Source: Seleniivibrio woodruffii | GTDB taxonomy: Bacteria > Chrysiogenota > Deferribacteres > Deferribacterales > Geovibrionaceae | DNA length: 64,000 bases | Reading direction: 5' to 3' | Assembly: GCF_029267515.1 (NCBI RefSeq) | Contig: NZ_JAJUIS010000008.1 | Span: 62,001-126,000 of the forward strand | Shown: positions 22,806-30,722 of the stretch, piece by piece | How positions within the stretch are numbered: position 1 is the stretch's first letter | Layout: each line of letters starts with the position of its first letter | Made by a program: the position numbers and the translations under genes | Notes under the pieces: generated by a model | What the model saw: the letters and a program-made list of their open reading frames with translations, nothing else | Told to the model about the DNA's origin: nothing | The model's database searches: none

Positions 22806-25196
22806 TTAGGAGTATTTGGAATTTATGTTGCTGATTATAAACTTCTCCGCTACGTTTTTAGGTCCTGAAACCTTTCTGATTTTAACGGCGGCAATCTTAA
22901 ATTCGGGTTCGAATGAAACTTCGTCCACAGCATCGTTACAAACGAAATTTATCATGCGTATGAAAGCCTGATCATGCCACGGAACAAACAGAACGCCCGG
23001 CAGAGTGCCTGTAACGATGTGGGCAGGCATTACACATTTGCCGCGTTTGCTGGCTATCTCAACCATATCCCCCGCTGTGATTCCCGCTTTTTTAGCATCT
23101 TCGGGGTGAATCTCAACATACGCGTTTGAGTGCGCTCTGGCTATCTCAGGAATACGCATTGTCATGGTTCCCGTGTGCCACTGCTCAATAACGCGTCCTG
23201 TTGTAAGATAGAAGGGATAGTTTGCATCCGGCACCTCTGCGGCTCCAGCATATGGACGCATGAAGATATTCGCCTTACCCTCTTTTTTAGCATCGTTATA
23301 AAAGTTTACTTTTCTTGCGGGGTCGAAGTTATGTCCGAACTTAGCCTTGAATCCTGCGTGCTCGAACATGGGGTCTTCGCCGCGGACATATCTTCTCACT
23401 GTTCCGGGTTTATCAACTGCGGGACAGGGCCACTGGAGTCCTGCCTTCTCTTTTTTCAAACGTGAATATGGCGCTCCGGCAAAAGTGTGGTCTGTGTCTT
23501 TCGTAACGTTTCTGTAGTCGTCCCAAGCCATTTCGTTCATCTTCATAATGTCGTCGCCGTTCCAGGGGATGAGTTTCTCCATGCCCATGCGTTTGGCAAG
23601 CTGGGCGGCAATCCAGATATCAGGCTTTGCCTGACCAACAGGTTCAACAGCCTTCTCAGTGAGCTGGCTTCTGCGCTCGGAGCATCCGTAAACGCCTCCC
23701 TTCTCATATATGAACGCGGCGGGCAGAACAACGTCCGCAAGCTGGGTTGTTCTTGTGGGGAAGATATCCAGCACAACCATAAAGCTGTCCTGCATACCCT
23801 TCACATACCGGTGGAGGTTGGGGAGCGACTGTGCAGGGTTAGTTGTGCAGACCAGCACCGCTTTTATGGGTTTAGACGAATCCGCCTCGCCGCCCAGTGC
23901 ATCAAACATTTTCATAGTATGGAATCCGGGCTTAGGATCTATTGTTCCCGCTTCAAGCCCCCAGCATTTTTCAACATGGGCGCGCCATGCGTCGTTGGCA
24001 ACGGGTTTTGTTCCGGGGAGCAGGTGAGAAAGTGCTCCGGTTTCGCGAACGCCTCCGCAGGCATTGGGCTGACCTGTAAGTGAGAAAGAATCTGCGCCGG
24101 GTTTGCATATCTGACCTGTAATCAGGTGCAGGTTATGTATAAGGTTGTTCGCCCATGTACCCTTAACGCGCTGGTTAAGCCCCATACACCACAAAGACAT
24201 GGTGGCATCGCTCTTCGCAAACCACTCAGCCGCTTTTTTAATGTTCTCCGCGGGACAGCGGGTGAGCTTTTCCACCTTTTCGAGGGTGAAATCTTTCAGA
24301 AATTCTTTATATTCGGCAATAGTTTTTTCCTCTTTGCCGTTCGTTATTCTGGTGTTCTGAGCCATGAATTTTTCATCGTACAGATTGTTGTCCAGAATGT
24401 ATTTTATCATAGCGTTGAACACCGCAAGATCCGTTCCCGGATCAACGGGCAGCCAGAGGTCTGCTATCTTTGTTGTTGATGTTTTTCTGGGTTCGCAGAC
24501 GATTATCTTCACATCGGGGTTGTTCAGCTTGTGGCGCATTATCCTGCGGAAAAGCACAGGGTGGCACTCGCTGGTGTTGGAACCTGTGATGAACAGACAT
24601 TTTGATTTTTCAATGTCGGCATACGAACCCACAGGCTCGTCAGAACCGAAAGTCGTGATGTATCCCGCAACTGCTGAAGCCATGCAGAGGCGTGGGTTGC
24701 CCTCTACCATGTTTGTGCGGAAACCGCCTTTAAAGAGCTTATTGAAGGTGTAGGTTTCCTCAGTCAGAGCCTGACCGGAGCCGTAATATGCAACCGAGTC
24801 CTTACCGTATTTCTGACGGTAATATTTAAACCTGTCTGCAACATAGTTAAGAGCCGCGTCCCATGAAACCTCTTTGAATTTTCCGTCCTTCTGGCGGATC
24901 ATAGGAGCTTTCAGCCTGTCGGGGTGATACATACATTTATAAGCAAGAAAACCTTTCACACAAAGGAATCCGAAGTTAGTTTTTGCGTCTGGATTACCTT
25001 TAATGGCAACAAGTTTTCCTTTTTTTACGCCGACGTATACACCGCAGCCGGTTCCGCAGAAACGGCAGGTTCCTTTAACCCATTTGTCAACCGCCTCCGC
25101 AGCCTCAACCTGTTTAGGCAGAGCAACGCCGACAGATGCGGCGGCAGCAGCAGCCATTGATGCTTTTATAAAATTTCTTCTGGTAATGTTCATCAT
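22806..25196 (-). CDS. napA: Periplasmic nitrate reductase catalytic subunit NapA
   Basis: The 796-residue molybdoenzyme has a Tat signal (ITRRNFIKASMAAAAAAS), an N-terminal 4Fe-4S site (C44, C47, C51, C79: CRFCGTGC...FLC) and a Cys at 171 (NPRLCMASA) as the expected molybdenum ligand, which separates it from Asp- or Sec-ligated relatives. It reduces nitrate to nitrite in the periplasm using bis-MGD. Length is between the monomeric Desulfovibrio NapA and the E. coli type. It lies 14 bases after napM. No napB is present. Confidence 0.95.
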   Translation of the reverse strand: MMNITRRNFIKASMAAAAAASVGVALPKQVEAAEAVDKWVKGTCRFCGTGCGVYVGVKKGKLVAIKGNPDAKTNFGFLCVKGFLAYKCMYHPDRLKAPMIRQKDGKFKEVSWDAALNYVADRFKYYRQKYGKDSVAYYGSGQALTEETYTFNKLFKGGFRTNMVEGNPRLCMASAVAGYITTFGSDEPVGSYADIEKSKCLFITGSNTSECHPVLFRRIMRHKLNNPDVKIIVCEPRKTSTTKIADLWLPVDPGTDLAVFNAMIKYILDNNLYDEKFMAQNTRITNGKEEKTIAEYKEFLKDFTLEKVEKLTRCPAENIKKAAEWFAKSDATMSLWCMGLNQRVKGTWANNLIHNLHLITGQICKPGADSFSLTGQPNACGGVRETGALSHLLPGTKPVANDAWRAHVEKCWGLEAGTIDPKPGFHTMKMFDALGGEADSSKPIKAVLVCTTNPAQSLPNLHRYVKGMQDSFMVVLDIFPTRTTQLADVVLPAAFIYEKGGVYGCSERRSQLTEKAVEPVGQAKPDIWIAAQLAKRMGMEKLIPWNGDDIMKMNEMAWDDYRNVTKDTDHTFAGAPYSRLKKEKAGLQWPCPAVDKPGTVRRYVRGEDPMFEHAGFKAKFGHNFDPARKVNFYNDAKKEGKANIFMRPYAGAAEVPDANYPFYLTTGRVIEQWHTGTMTMRIPEIARAHSNAYVEIHPEDAKKAGITAGDMVEIASKRGKCVMPAHIVTGTLPGVLFVPWHDQAFIRMINFVCNDAVDEVSFEPEFKIAAVKIRKVSGPKNVAEKFIISNINSKYS

Positions 25197-25210
25197 ATCG
25201 CAATCCTTCC

Positions 25211-25588
25211 TTACTTAACGTCTGTGGGAGTGTATCCCGGCTTGTGTGTCAGAAAAGTATGTGCCTTGTGGCAGGTGATGCAGGTTACTTTCGGCGCAGT
25301 GTTGTTCTCCGCCTCGTGGTCGTGGCAGCCTATGCAGGTAAGCTGATCGGGAGTCTTTTTAAAATTCTTTTCGTCGCCGTGGCAAACCTGACACTTAACG
25401 CCGACGAAACCGTGAGCGCTCTGTTCCCACTGCTGATACACTTCGGGAGTAACGTCCATATGACACTCGATACAGTCAGCGGTGCCCATTTTTTCAGGGT
25501 GCCCTTTAGCCTTGGAACTTTTTGCCGACGCCGCGCCGAATGCGACGAGCGAAAGCAACAAAATAAAAACAGCCAGTCTCTTGCCCAT
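25211..25588 (-). CDS. napM: Tetraheme cytochrome c NapM
   Basis: GGAGG 6 bases before ATG 25588 sets the start, giving 125 residues with a signal peptide (MGKRLAVFILLLSLVAFGAASA). The mature part has four CxxCH heme sites: CIECH, CQVCH, CIGCH and CITCH. A small tetraheme c cytochrome next to napA, with napB missing, is the arrangement known from Desulfovibrio desulfuricans (napCMADGH), so I name it NapM by analogy. It would carry electrons to NapA in the periplasm. It is the first gene of the nap operon. Confidence 0.85.
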   Translation of the reverse strand: MGKRLAVFILLLSLVAFGAASAKSSKAKGHPEKMGTADCIECHMDVTPEVYQQWEQSAHGFVGVKCQVCHGDEKNFKKTPDQLTCIGCHDHEAENNTAPKVTCITCHKAHTFLTHKPGYTPTDVK

Positions 25589-25615
25589 AAAGTACCTCCG
25601 GTTCACAAAAATTAG

Positions 25616-25676
25616 CGTTTCCGGCGCGACTCAAACCGCACAGGGTGCGGCAGTTGGGGTAAGTCCGTCGGAAACG
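25616..25676 (-). promoter_or_regulatory. Structured leader ahead of the nap operon
   Basis: Nested pairing is nearly continuous: an 11-bp outer stem (25616-25626 with 25666-25676, one G-U), a one-base bulge, a 4-bp stem (GACT/AGTC), then a 6-bp hairpin (CCGCAC/GTGCGG, 25636-25650) with an 11-base internal loop on one side. The structure ends 16 bases before the napM SD. It may be a riboswitch or protein-binding leader. I could not match it to a known class from memory. The remaining gap up to 25856 shows no gene. Confidence 0.55.
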
Positions 25677-25856
25677 GTTTAACGTTGCGCTATTTCTCCT
25701 TTAAGCCTAGCGCTATTTTTGTAAATGAGAGATTAAGGTTGTAAGCATACTGTAAATTATGTAAATAGACCCTCCGCCCGTTATTTCATCACTTTGATTT
25801 ATTGATTATGCCGGCGCGCGGGGGTATAGTGAATTATAAAACACCCGGAGGGAGTT

Positions 25857-27041
25857 ATGGCTCATTTTGACTTTATTGTGGCGGGCAGCGGCATAAGCGG
25901 CATGGTCTTTGCCCGTAAAATGGCTGAAAAGGGGAAAACGGTTCTGGTTCTGGAAAAAGCGGAAAGAGCGGGCGGATGCCTCGCCTCCGCATCATATGAT
26001 AATTTCTGGCTGGAACTCGGAGGTCACACAGTTTACGCGTCATACGCATCATATATCTCCGCTATGAAAAGCGCGGGAATGGCGGCGGATTTTCTGCCCA
26101 GAAAAAAGGTTCCTTTCCGTATGCTCACATCGGCAGAGCTTGTTCCGCTGACAAAATGCCTGAATAAGCTGGAACTCGCCTTAAACATGCCAAAAGCGTT
26201 CTTTGTTAAAAAAGAGGGCAGAACGGTAAGGGATTTTTACTCGGCGATACTGGGAAAGGGCAACTATGAAAAGATGTTCCGCCCTATGATAGCGGCGGTA
26301 ATATCTCAGGACGGTTCCGATTTTCCGGCGGACATGATGCTGAAAAGCAGACCAAAGGACAAATCGCTGCCCCGCAGCTTCACCATCAAAGGCGGCATGG
26401 CGCAGTTCATAACTAAAACTGCACAGATGGAGAACATCACCCTTAAAACATCGTGCGGCGCCGAATCGGTCTCTTATGACGGCGAGGCTTACACCGTTGT
26501 GACATCAACGGGAGAAAACTTCACCGCCAATAACTTTACAGCGGCATGTTATCCGGCAGAGGCGGGCAGACTTCTTAAAACTACTTCACCGGAAGCCTCG
26601 GCTATCCTTTCTTCAATACCATCAGCAAAGGTTGAAAGCATGGGGATTATCGTTAAAAAGGGTGATACGCCCGTTGAAGAACTCAGCTTCATCATTCCGG
26701 CAGAGGGAGAATATACTTCAGTGGTGTCAAGGGATGTCGTCGAGGACTCTTATTACCGCGGATTCGCCTTCCACTTCAAACCCGAAAGACTGACAAGTGA
26801 ACAGAAAATAGCTGTAATAGAAAAGGCTTTGAGAACCGACAGGTCAAAATTCGTGCATACTGCGGAAACGGTTCACTACTGCCCGACACTTAAACTGGGG
26901 CACGAGGAGCTGATGGCGATGCTGGATTCCATCATAGTTAAAACCAAAGGACTGTACGTTACAGGCAACTGGTTTACAGGGCTTGCTCTTGAAGACTGTG
27001 CCATACGCAGCACGAAAGAGGCGGCAAGAGCCTCACTTTAA
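25857..27041 (+). CDS. FAD-dependent oxidoreductase (protoporphyrinogen oxidase/amine oxidase fold)
   Basis: The 394-residue protein opens with an FAD Rossmann motif (GSGISGMVFARKMAEKGKTVLVLEKAERAGG) and contains the GG-doublet region and a C-terminal FAD contact (GLYVTGNWFTGLALEDCAIRS), as in HemG/HemY-like and carotenoid-desaturase-like flavoproteins. The substrate is not evident. GGAGGGAGTT precedes the ATG. It is divergent from the nap operon and converges with the HxlR gene, overlapping its end by four bases. Confidence 0.82.
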   Translation: MAHFDFIVAGSGISGMVFARKMAEKGKTVLVLEKAERAGGCLASASYDNFWLELGGHTVYASYASYISAMKSAGMAADFLPRKKVPFRMLTSAELVPLTKCLNKLELALNMPKAFFVKKEGRTVRDFYSAILGKGNYEKMFRPMIAAVISQDGSDFPADMMLKSRPKDKSLPRSFTIKGGMAQFITKTAQMENITLKTSCGAESVSYDGEAYTVVTSTGENFTANNFTAACYPAEAGRLLKTTSPEASAILSSIPSAKVESMGIIVKKGDTPVEELSFIIPAEGEYTSVVSRDVVEDSYYRGFAFHFKPERLTSEQKIAVIEKALRTDRSKFVHTAETVHYCPTLKLGHEELMAMLDSIIVKTKGLYVTGNWFTGLALEDCAIRSTKEAARASL

Positions 27042-27439
27042 ACAATAGAATTATCAGGCTGTTCATACCCGGCGGAGGCGAACATCTCTCTTCCGCCGAG
27101 GTATTCCTCATATTCAATTCCCCAGTCCTTCATCATATTAAGTATCGGAATCAGTTTCTTACCTATTTCTGTAAGGCGGTATTCCACCTTGGGCGGTATC
27201 TGATTGTAGATATGACGGCTTATTACGCCGTCTGCCTCAAGCTCCCTGAGCTGTTTTGCAAGCATCCGTTCCGTTATGCCGTTCATGCCCCTGCGTATCT
27301 CGCTGAAACGAAGCACCTCCGCCTCGGCTATATGGTAAAGAATTATCGCCTTCCACTTGCCGGAAAACACTGTCATGGTAAGCTCAAAAAAGCAGTTGTA
27401 TGATTTCCCGCACAGGTTTTTCGTTTTACAGTTGCCCAT
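27038..27439 (-). CDS. HxlR-family transcriptional regulator
   Basis: The 133-residue winged-helix protein fits HxlR: a Cys-containing N-terminus (CKTKNLCGKSYNC), ELTMTVFSGKWKAIILYHI, RFSEIRRGMNGITERMLAKQLRELEADG and EYRLTEIGKKLIPIL. HxlR proteins often sense electrophiles or oxidants through N-terminal cysteines. It is divergent from the monooxygenase/flavodoxin operon, which it probably controls; the 99-base gap holds a promoter and a palindrome. Confidence 0.9.
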   Translation of the reverse strand: MGNCKTKNLCGKSYNCFFELTMTVFSGKWKAIILYHIAEAEVLRFSEIRRGMNGITERMLAKQLRELEADGVISRHIYNQIPPKVEYRLTEIGKKLIPILNMMKDWGIEYEEYLGGREMFASAGYEQPDNSIV

Positions 27440-27487
27440 AAAAGCCTCACTATACTTTATGTAAGTACATGTATTTTTTTACCGTTC

Positions 27488-27516
27488 TTGTGTTTACTAT
27501 AGTATCAGTTTATTAT
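27488..27516 (+). promoter_or_regulatory. Promoter and possible HxlR operator
   Basis: TTGTGT and TATTAT are spaced by 17 bases. A perfect palindrome ACTATAGT (27496-27503) lies in the spacer and a related ACTATAC lies on the HxlR side at about 27449, so an HxlR dimer may bind here. Confidence 0.45.
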
Positions 27517-27538
27517 TTGCGCAACAAGAGGAGGAAAA

Positions 27539-27817
27539 ATGTTTATACTTCACGTAACAATGACACTTAAAGACGGATACGCCGACAAAACGCTGGACGG
27601 GCTTCTGAAAGTGCGCCCCGACGTGCTGAAAGAGGACGGATGCGGCGAATATACCATAACGAAGCTCAATGATCAGGTTTTCTGTTTCGAGATATGGGAG
27701 AGCAACGCGCACCTTGACGCGCACATGAAACAGCCTTATATGGTTGAATTTTTTGAGAAAACTAAGGACTGGCACAAAGAGGATGTCGTCATTAACAAAT
27801 ACGAGGTGGCAAAATGA
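27539..27817 (+). CDS. ABM-domain quinol monooxygenase-like protein (YgiN-type)
   Basis: The 92-residue single-domain protein has the antibiotic-biosynthesis-monooxygenase fold pattern: an N-terminal strand (MFILHVTMTLKDG), DVLKEDGCGEYTI and CFEIWESNAHLDAHMKQPYMVEFF. Such proteins act as dimers on quinols or related aromatics. GAGGAGG precedes ATG. It overlaps the next gene by four bases (ATGA). Together with an HxlR regulator this looks like a quinone/electrophile response pair. Confidence 0.83.
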   Translation: MFILHVTMTLKDGYADKTLDGLLKVRPDVLKEDGCGEYTITKLNDQVFCFEIWESNAHLDAHMKQPYMVEFFEKTKDWHKEDVVINKYEVAK

Positions 27818-28431
27818 AGGTTTTAGGTATCAACGGCAGCCCCAGAAAGGGCGGCAATACGGAAATAATCGTGAACAGAGTTCTGGACGGACTGAAAGCC
27901 CGCGGGTGGGAAACGGACTATGTACAGATTGGCGGGCATGTGTTCCGCGGCTGCATATCCTGCGGAGGCTGCTTCAAAAATCATGACGGAAAATGCACTC
28001 TTAAAGAGGACAGATTCAACGAAGTTTTTACAAAAATGGTGGAAGCGGACGCAATCGTCATCGGCTCACCCACATATTTTGCGGATGTCACCGCCGAAAT
28101 AAAGGCACTTATGGACAGAGCCGGCTATGTTGCGATAGCGAACGGCCACTTGCTGAAAGGCAAGATAGGCATGGGCGTTTCCGCTGTGCGCCGCGGCGGC
28201 TCCATACACACAATAGACTCCATCAACCATTTCCTGCACCTCTCCCGCATGATTCTGCCCGGTTCAACCTACTGGAACATGGTATACGGACGGGGCAAAG
28301 GCGAAGTGCTTAACGACGAAGAGGGAATGGCGAATATGGATCATCTCGCGGCTGTTACAGACTGGCTGGGAAAAGCCATCAAGCCCTTTATAGACAGCTA
28401 CCCGCTGTCAGGCGGCTCCTGCGCGGAATAG
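27814..28431 (+). CDS. Flavodoxin-family NAD(P)H-dependent FMN reductase
   Basis: The 205-residue protein has the FMN-binding GINGSPRKGGNTEIIV loop, a CISCGGCFKNHDGKC Cys-rich segment and GSPTYFADVTAEIKALMDRAG, the pattern of Isf-like/multimeric flavodoxin proteins. It probably reduces quinones or a partner protein using FMN; some relatives bind a 4Fe-4S cluster at the Cys motif. It is translationally coupled to the ABM-domain gene upstream. Confidence 0.88.
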   Translation: MKVLGINGSPRKGGNTEIIVNRVLDGLKARGWETDYVQIGGHVFRGCISCGGCFKNHDGKCTLKEDRFNEVFTKMVEADAIVIGSPTYFADVTAEIKALMDRAGYVAIANGHLLKGKIGMGVSAVRRGGSIHTIDSINHFLHLSRMILPGSTYWNMVYGRGKGEVLNDEEGMANMDHLAAVTDWLGKAIKPFIDSYPLSGGSCAE

Positions 28432-28467
28432 AGCATACACAATATATGATTATACATCTCCAGAATT

Positions 28468-28549
28468 GAGATTGCTTCACCCGTTCAGGGTTCGCAAAGA
28501 CAGATAGAAAATCCGGTCTTCGCGAGGGTTTTGCGCCCGAAGCGATCTC
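28468..28549. repeat. Dispersed palindromic repeat R1
   Basis: GAGATTGCTTC at the left and GAAGCGATCTC at the right are near-perfect inverted ends. Inside, TCGCAAAGAC pairs with GTCTTCGCGA. A short R2-like palindrome (CCCTTT/AAAGGG, 28562-28577) follows. Related copies lie at 35928-36001 and 6808-6846. No gene was seen in the gap 28432-28618. Confidence 0.7.
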
Positions 28550-28618
28550 GTGTTTTGTCTACCCTTTTGACAAAGGGGGGAGCAATACAACATTACTTCT
28601 GAAAAACGCTCAGAAACA

Positions 28619-29233
28619 TCAAAAAATAATCTCACGCATAGAATCCACAGCCCTGTCAGCAATGGATGTGTGATCCTCGTCGGCAAACTGCCGGAGAAAA
28701 TAGGTGAACACGCCTGCGGAACGGGCGGATGTGATGCCCATCTTCGAATCCTCCACCGCAAAACTTTTTGAGGCTTCGATGTTCAAACGTTGCAGGGCTA
28801 ATAGATATGGCTCGGGGTGGGGTTTTCCGTTAACTATATCATCATTCGTAACTATCGTATCGAAGGCTGAAAAATCCACTATATGCGAGAAAATCTCTAT
28901 CTCCGCTCTGCTGCTGCCCGTCACAATGGCGCGCAGTATCGGCTTTTCCATAAGCTCGCGAAAGCCGTCGGCGACGACCACCCCGTGATGCGCAAAAAAC
29001 TCCGCTTTCCGCTCGATAAAGCGCACGTTCAGCTCTTCTGCTGTGATTTTCCCGTATTTATTCGTGATATACCGGAAGATATCCAGCCATGAACTGCCGC
29101 TGAAATGCAGAAAATCGTCAACGCGCAGACCATGCCCGTAAAAGTCGTGCATGGCATCGTGAAACGCCTTGAAATTCCCTTTTTCAGTGCCCAGAATTGT
29201 ATTATCGAAATCCAGAAGAGCAGCCTTGAACAT
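28619..29233 (-). CDS. HAD-superfamily phosphatase
   Basis: The 204-residue protein carries HAD motif I (LLDFDNTIL, D8 and D10), motif II in ILRAIVTGSSRAEIE, a motif III Lys (NGKPHPEPYLLA) and motif IV VEDSKMGITSARSAG. The helical cap between motifs I and II fits the phosphoglycolate phosphatase/beta-phosphoglucomutase subfamily. The substrate cannot be told. It abuts the DUF167 gene upstream. Confidence 0.87.
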   Translation of the reverse strand: MFKAALLDFDNTILGTEKGNFKAFHDAMHDFYGHGLRVDDFLHFSGSSWLDIFRYITNKYGKITAEELNVRFIERKAEFFAHHGVVVADGFRELMEKPILRAIVTGSSRAEIEIFSHIVDFSAFDTIVTNDDIVNGKPHPEPYLLALQRLNIEASKSFAVEDSKMGITSARSAGVFTYFLRQFADEDHTSIADRAVDSMREIIF

Positions 29234-29488
29234 CTATTCTCCGAATACTTCCATTATGTCCTCTTCGTCCGCATCTATCTCAAGGGTCTTGAGTCTTGAG
29301 GCATGACCGGAAACCAGCTTTACAGACGATTTGGGCAGTTTGAGCCTCTTCGCCACAAACTTCACCAGTTCGTCGTTCGCCGCGCCGTCCACAGGAGGCG
29401 CGTTCAGCCTTATCTTTGGTCTGCCGTCGTGCATACCTGAATGTTCCGTCTTTTTCGCACCCGGCTGAACGTACACGGACAATTTCAT
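29234..29488 (-). CDS. DUF167 (YggU-like) protein
   Basis: I place the start at 29488, one base after the lolC stop, giving 84 residues that match DUF167: LSVYVQPGAKKTEH, RPKIRLNAPPVDGAANDELVKFVAKRL and VKLVSGHASRLKTLEI. The longer frame would overlap lolC. The function of this widespread small protein is unknown. It lies between the lolC-like gene and the HAD phosphatase in one operon. Confidence 0.88.
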   Translation of the reverse strand: MKLSVYVQPGAKKTEHSGMHDGRPKIRLNAPPVDGAANDELVKFVAKRLKLPKSSVKLVSGHASRLKTLEIDADEEDIMEVFGE

Positions 29489-29489
29489 A

Positions 29490-30716
29490 TCAATCCCTGC
29501 GCAGAGCTTCCACAGGGTCGAGTTTCGCCGACTGTCTGGCTGGGAACAAACCTGCAAGATAGGTTATCAGCAGCGAACAGAATGAGACCACGACAAATGT
29601 CATAACCTCTATCTTAACGGGTATTCTGTCCATGAAATACACGTCGGCTGGCAGAGAAATTATCTTGAATTTCATCAGCACAACACAGATAGCAAGCCCC
29701 AGAAGGTTGCCGATTATCGTTCCCGTAACACCGATTATCATGCCCTGCCGCTTGAAAATGCCCGAAATCGAGCTTTCCGACGCTCCCATGGCACGCAGAA
29801 TTGCAATGTCCCGTTTCTTATCCTTTACGGTGACCGTTATCATACTGATAACATTGAATGATGCGACTATGATTATAAGCGTCAGGATGATGAACATCGC
29901 GTATTTTTCCAGCTTGAGAGCGGAAAAAAGGTTCTGGTTCATGCTTATCCAGTCCCGCGACCAATAGGGGAAATCCAGCTTTTTCTGTATGTTCGCGGCG
30001 ATATCCGGCGCATAGTCAAAATTCACTGTGCCTACGCTGAAACCTGAAACCACATCCGACATACCGAAGAAATCCTGTGCCGCGGACATATTTATATACG
30101 CCAGTGTGTTGTTGTATTCGTACATTCCCGTATCGAACACACCGCACACCTGAAAATGCTTCATTTTAGGGGTGATACCGAAGGGACCCTTTTTACCCAG
30201 AGGTGAGACCATGGTGATGTTGTCGCCAACCACAACGCCCAGATTCGCCGCAAGCTCCTTGCCAAGCGCAATCATCGGAACTTCGCTTTTTATATTCAGG
30301 TCAGAGAACGATCCCTCTTTCATGAACTTTGCTATTGTAGTGACCTTCATCTCGTCCGCCGCGTTAACACCACGGATAACGGAGCCTGCCACATTGTTCT
30401 GGCTTGTGAGAAGCACCTGACTGATAATAAAGGGTGAAACTCCGGTAACTCCCTCAACGGAAGCTATCTGCTGTTTCACAGTGCGCCAGTCCTCTATTGG
30501 GCTGACGTCCATGCGGTTGACAACAATATGGGCGTTCGCACCGAGGATACGGTTTTTCAGGTTATCCGAAAAGCCGCTCATGACGCTTATCACCACTATC
30601 AGAGTGGCAACGCCCAGAACTATGCCCAGAACCGATACTCCCGAAATAAACGAGAGTATGCGGTTCGATTTTCTTGACTTTAAATATCTCTCCGCTATAA
30701 AGCGTTCATATTTCAA
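29490..30716 (-). CDS. lolC: LolC/LolE-type lipoprotein-releasing permease
   Basis: The 408-residue membrane protein has an N-terminal transmembrane segment after FIAERYLKSRKSNRILSFIS, a large periplasmic domain and three C-terminal transmembrane segments in an FtsX domain (RAMGASESSISGIFKRQGMIIG, PARQSAKLDPVEALR). It extracts lipoproteins from the inner membrane with ATPase LolD; lolD is not adjacent. LolC, LolE and fused-role LolF cannot be separated here. Confidence 0.85.
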   Translation of the reverse strand: MKYERFIAERYLKSRKSNRILSFISGVSVLGIVLGVATLIVVISVMSGFSDNLKNRILGANAHIVVNRMDVSPIEDWRTVKQQIASVEGVTGVSPFIISQVLLTSQNNVAGSVIRGVNAADEMKVTTIAKFMKEGSFSDLNIKSEVPMIALGKELAANLGVVVGDNITMVSPLGKKGPFGITPKMKHFQVCGVFDTGMYEYNNTLAYINMSAAQDFFGMSDVVSGFSVGTVNFDYAPDIAANIQKKLDFPYWSRDWISMNQNLFSALKLEKYAMFIILTLIIIVASFNVISMITVTVKDKKRDIAILRAMGASESSISGIFKRQGMIIGVTGTIIGNLLGLAICVVLMKFKIISLPADVYFMDRIPVKIEVMTFVVVSFCSLLITYLAGLFPARQSAKLDPVEALRRD

Positions 30717-30722
30717 TGGAAA

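Noticed and set aside
22806-25196. Formate dehydrogenase or selenoprotein reading of the molybdoenzyme
   Set aside because: The metal-ligand position is an ordinary Cys codon with no in-frame TGA, and napM, napD, napG and napH surround it.
25244-25615. Plus-strand reading frame opposite napM
   Set aside because: It mirrors a clear tetraheme cytochrome gene with signal peptide and SD; the antisense frame has no SD or family match.
25616-25680. Cobalamin or c-di-GMP-I riboswitch ahead of nap
   Set aside because: The conserved B12-box and GEMM motifs are absent; only generic stem structure is present.
28477-28761. Minus-strand frame of 94 codons after the flavodoxin gene
   Set aside because: It runs through an R1 repeat and into the HAD gene in another frame and has no SD.
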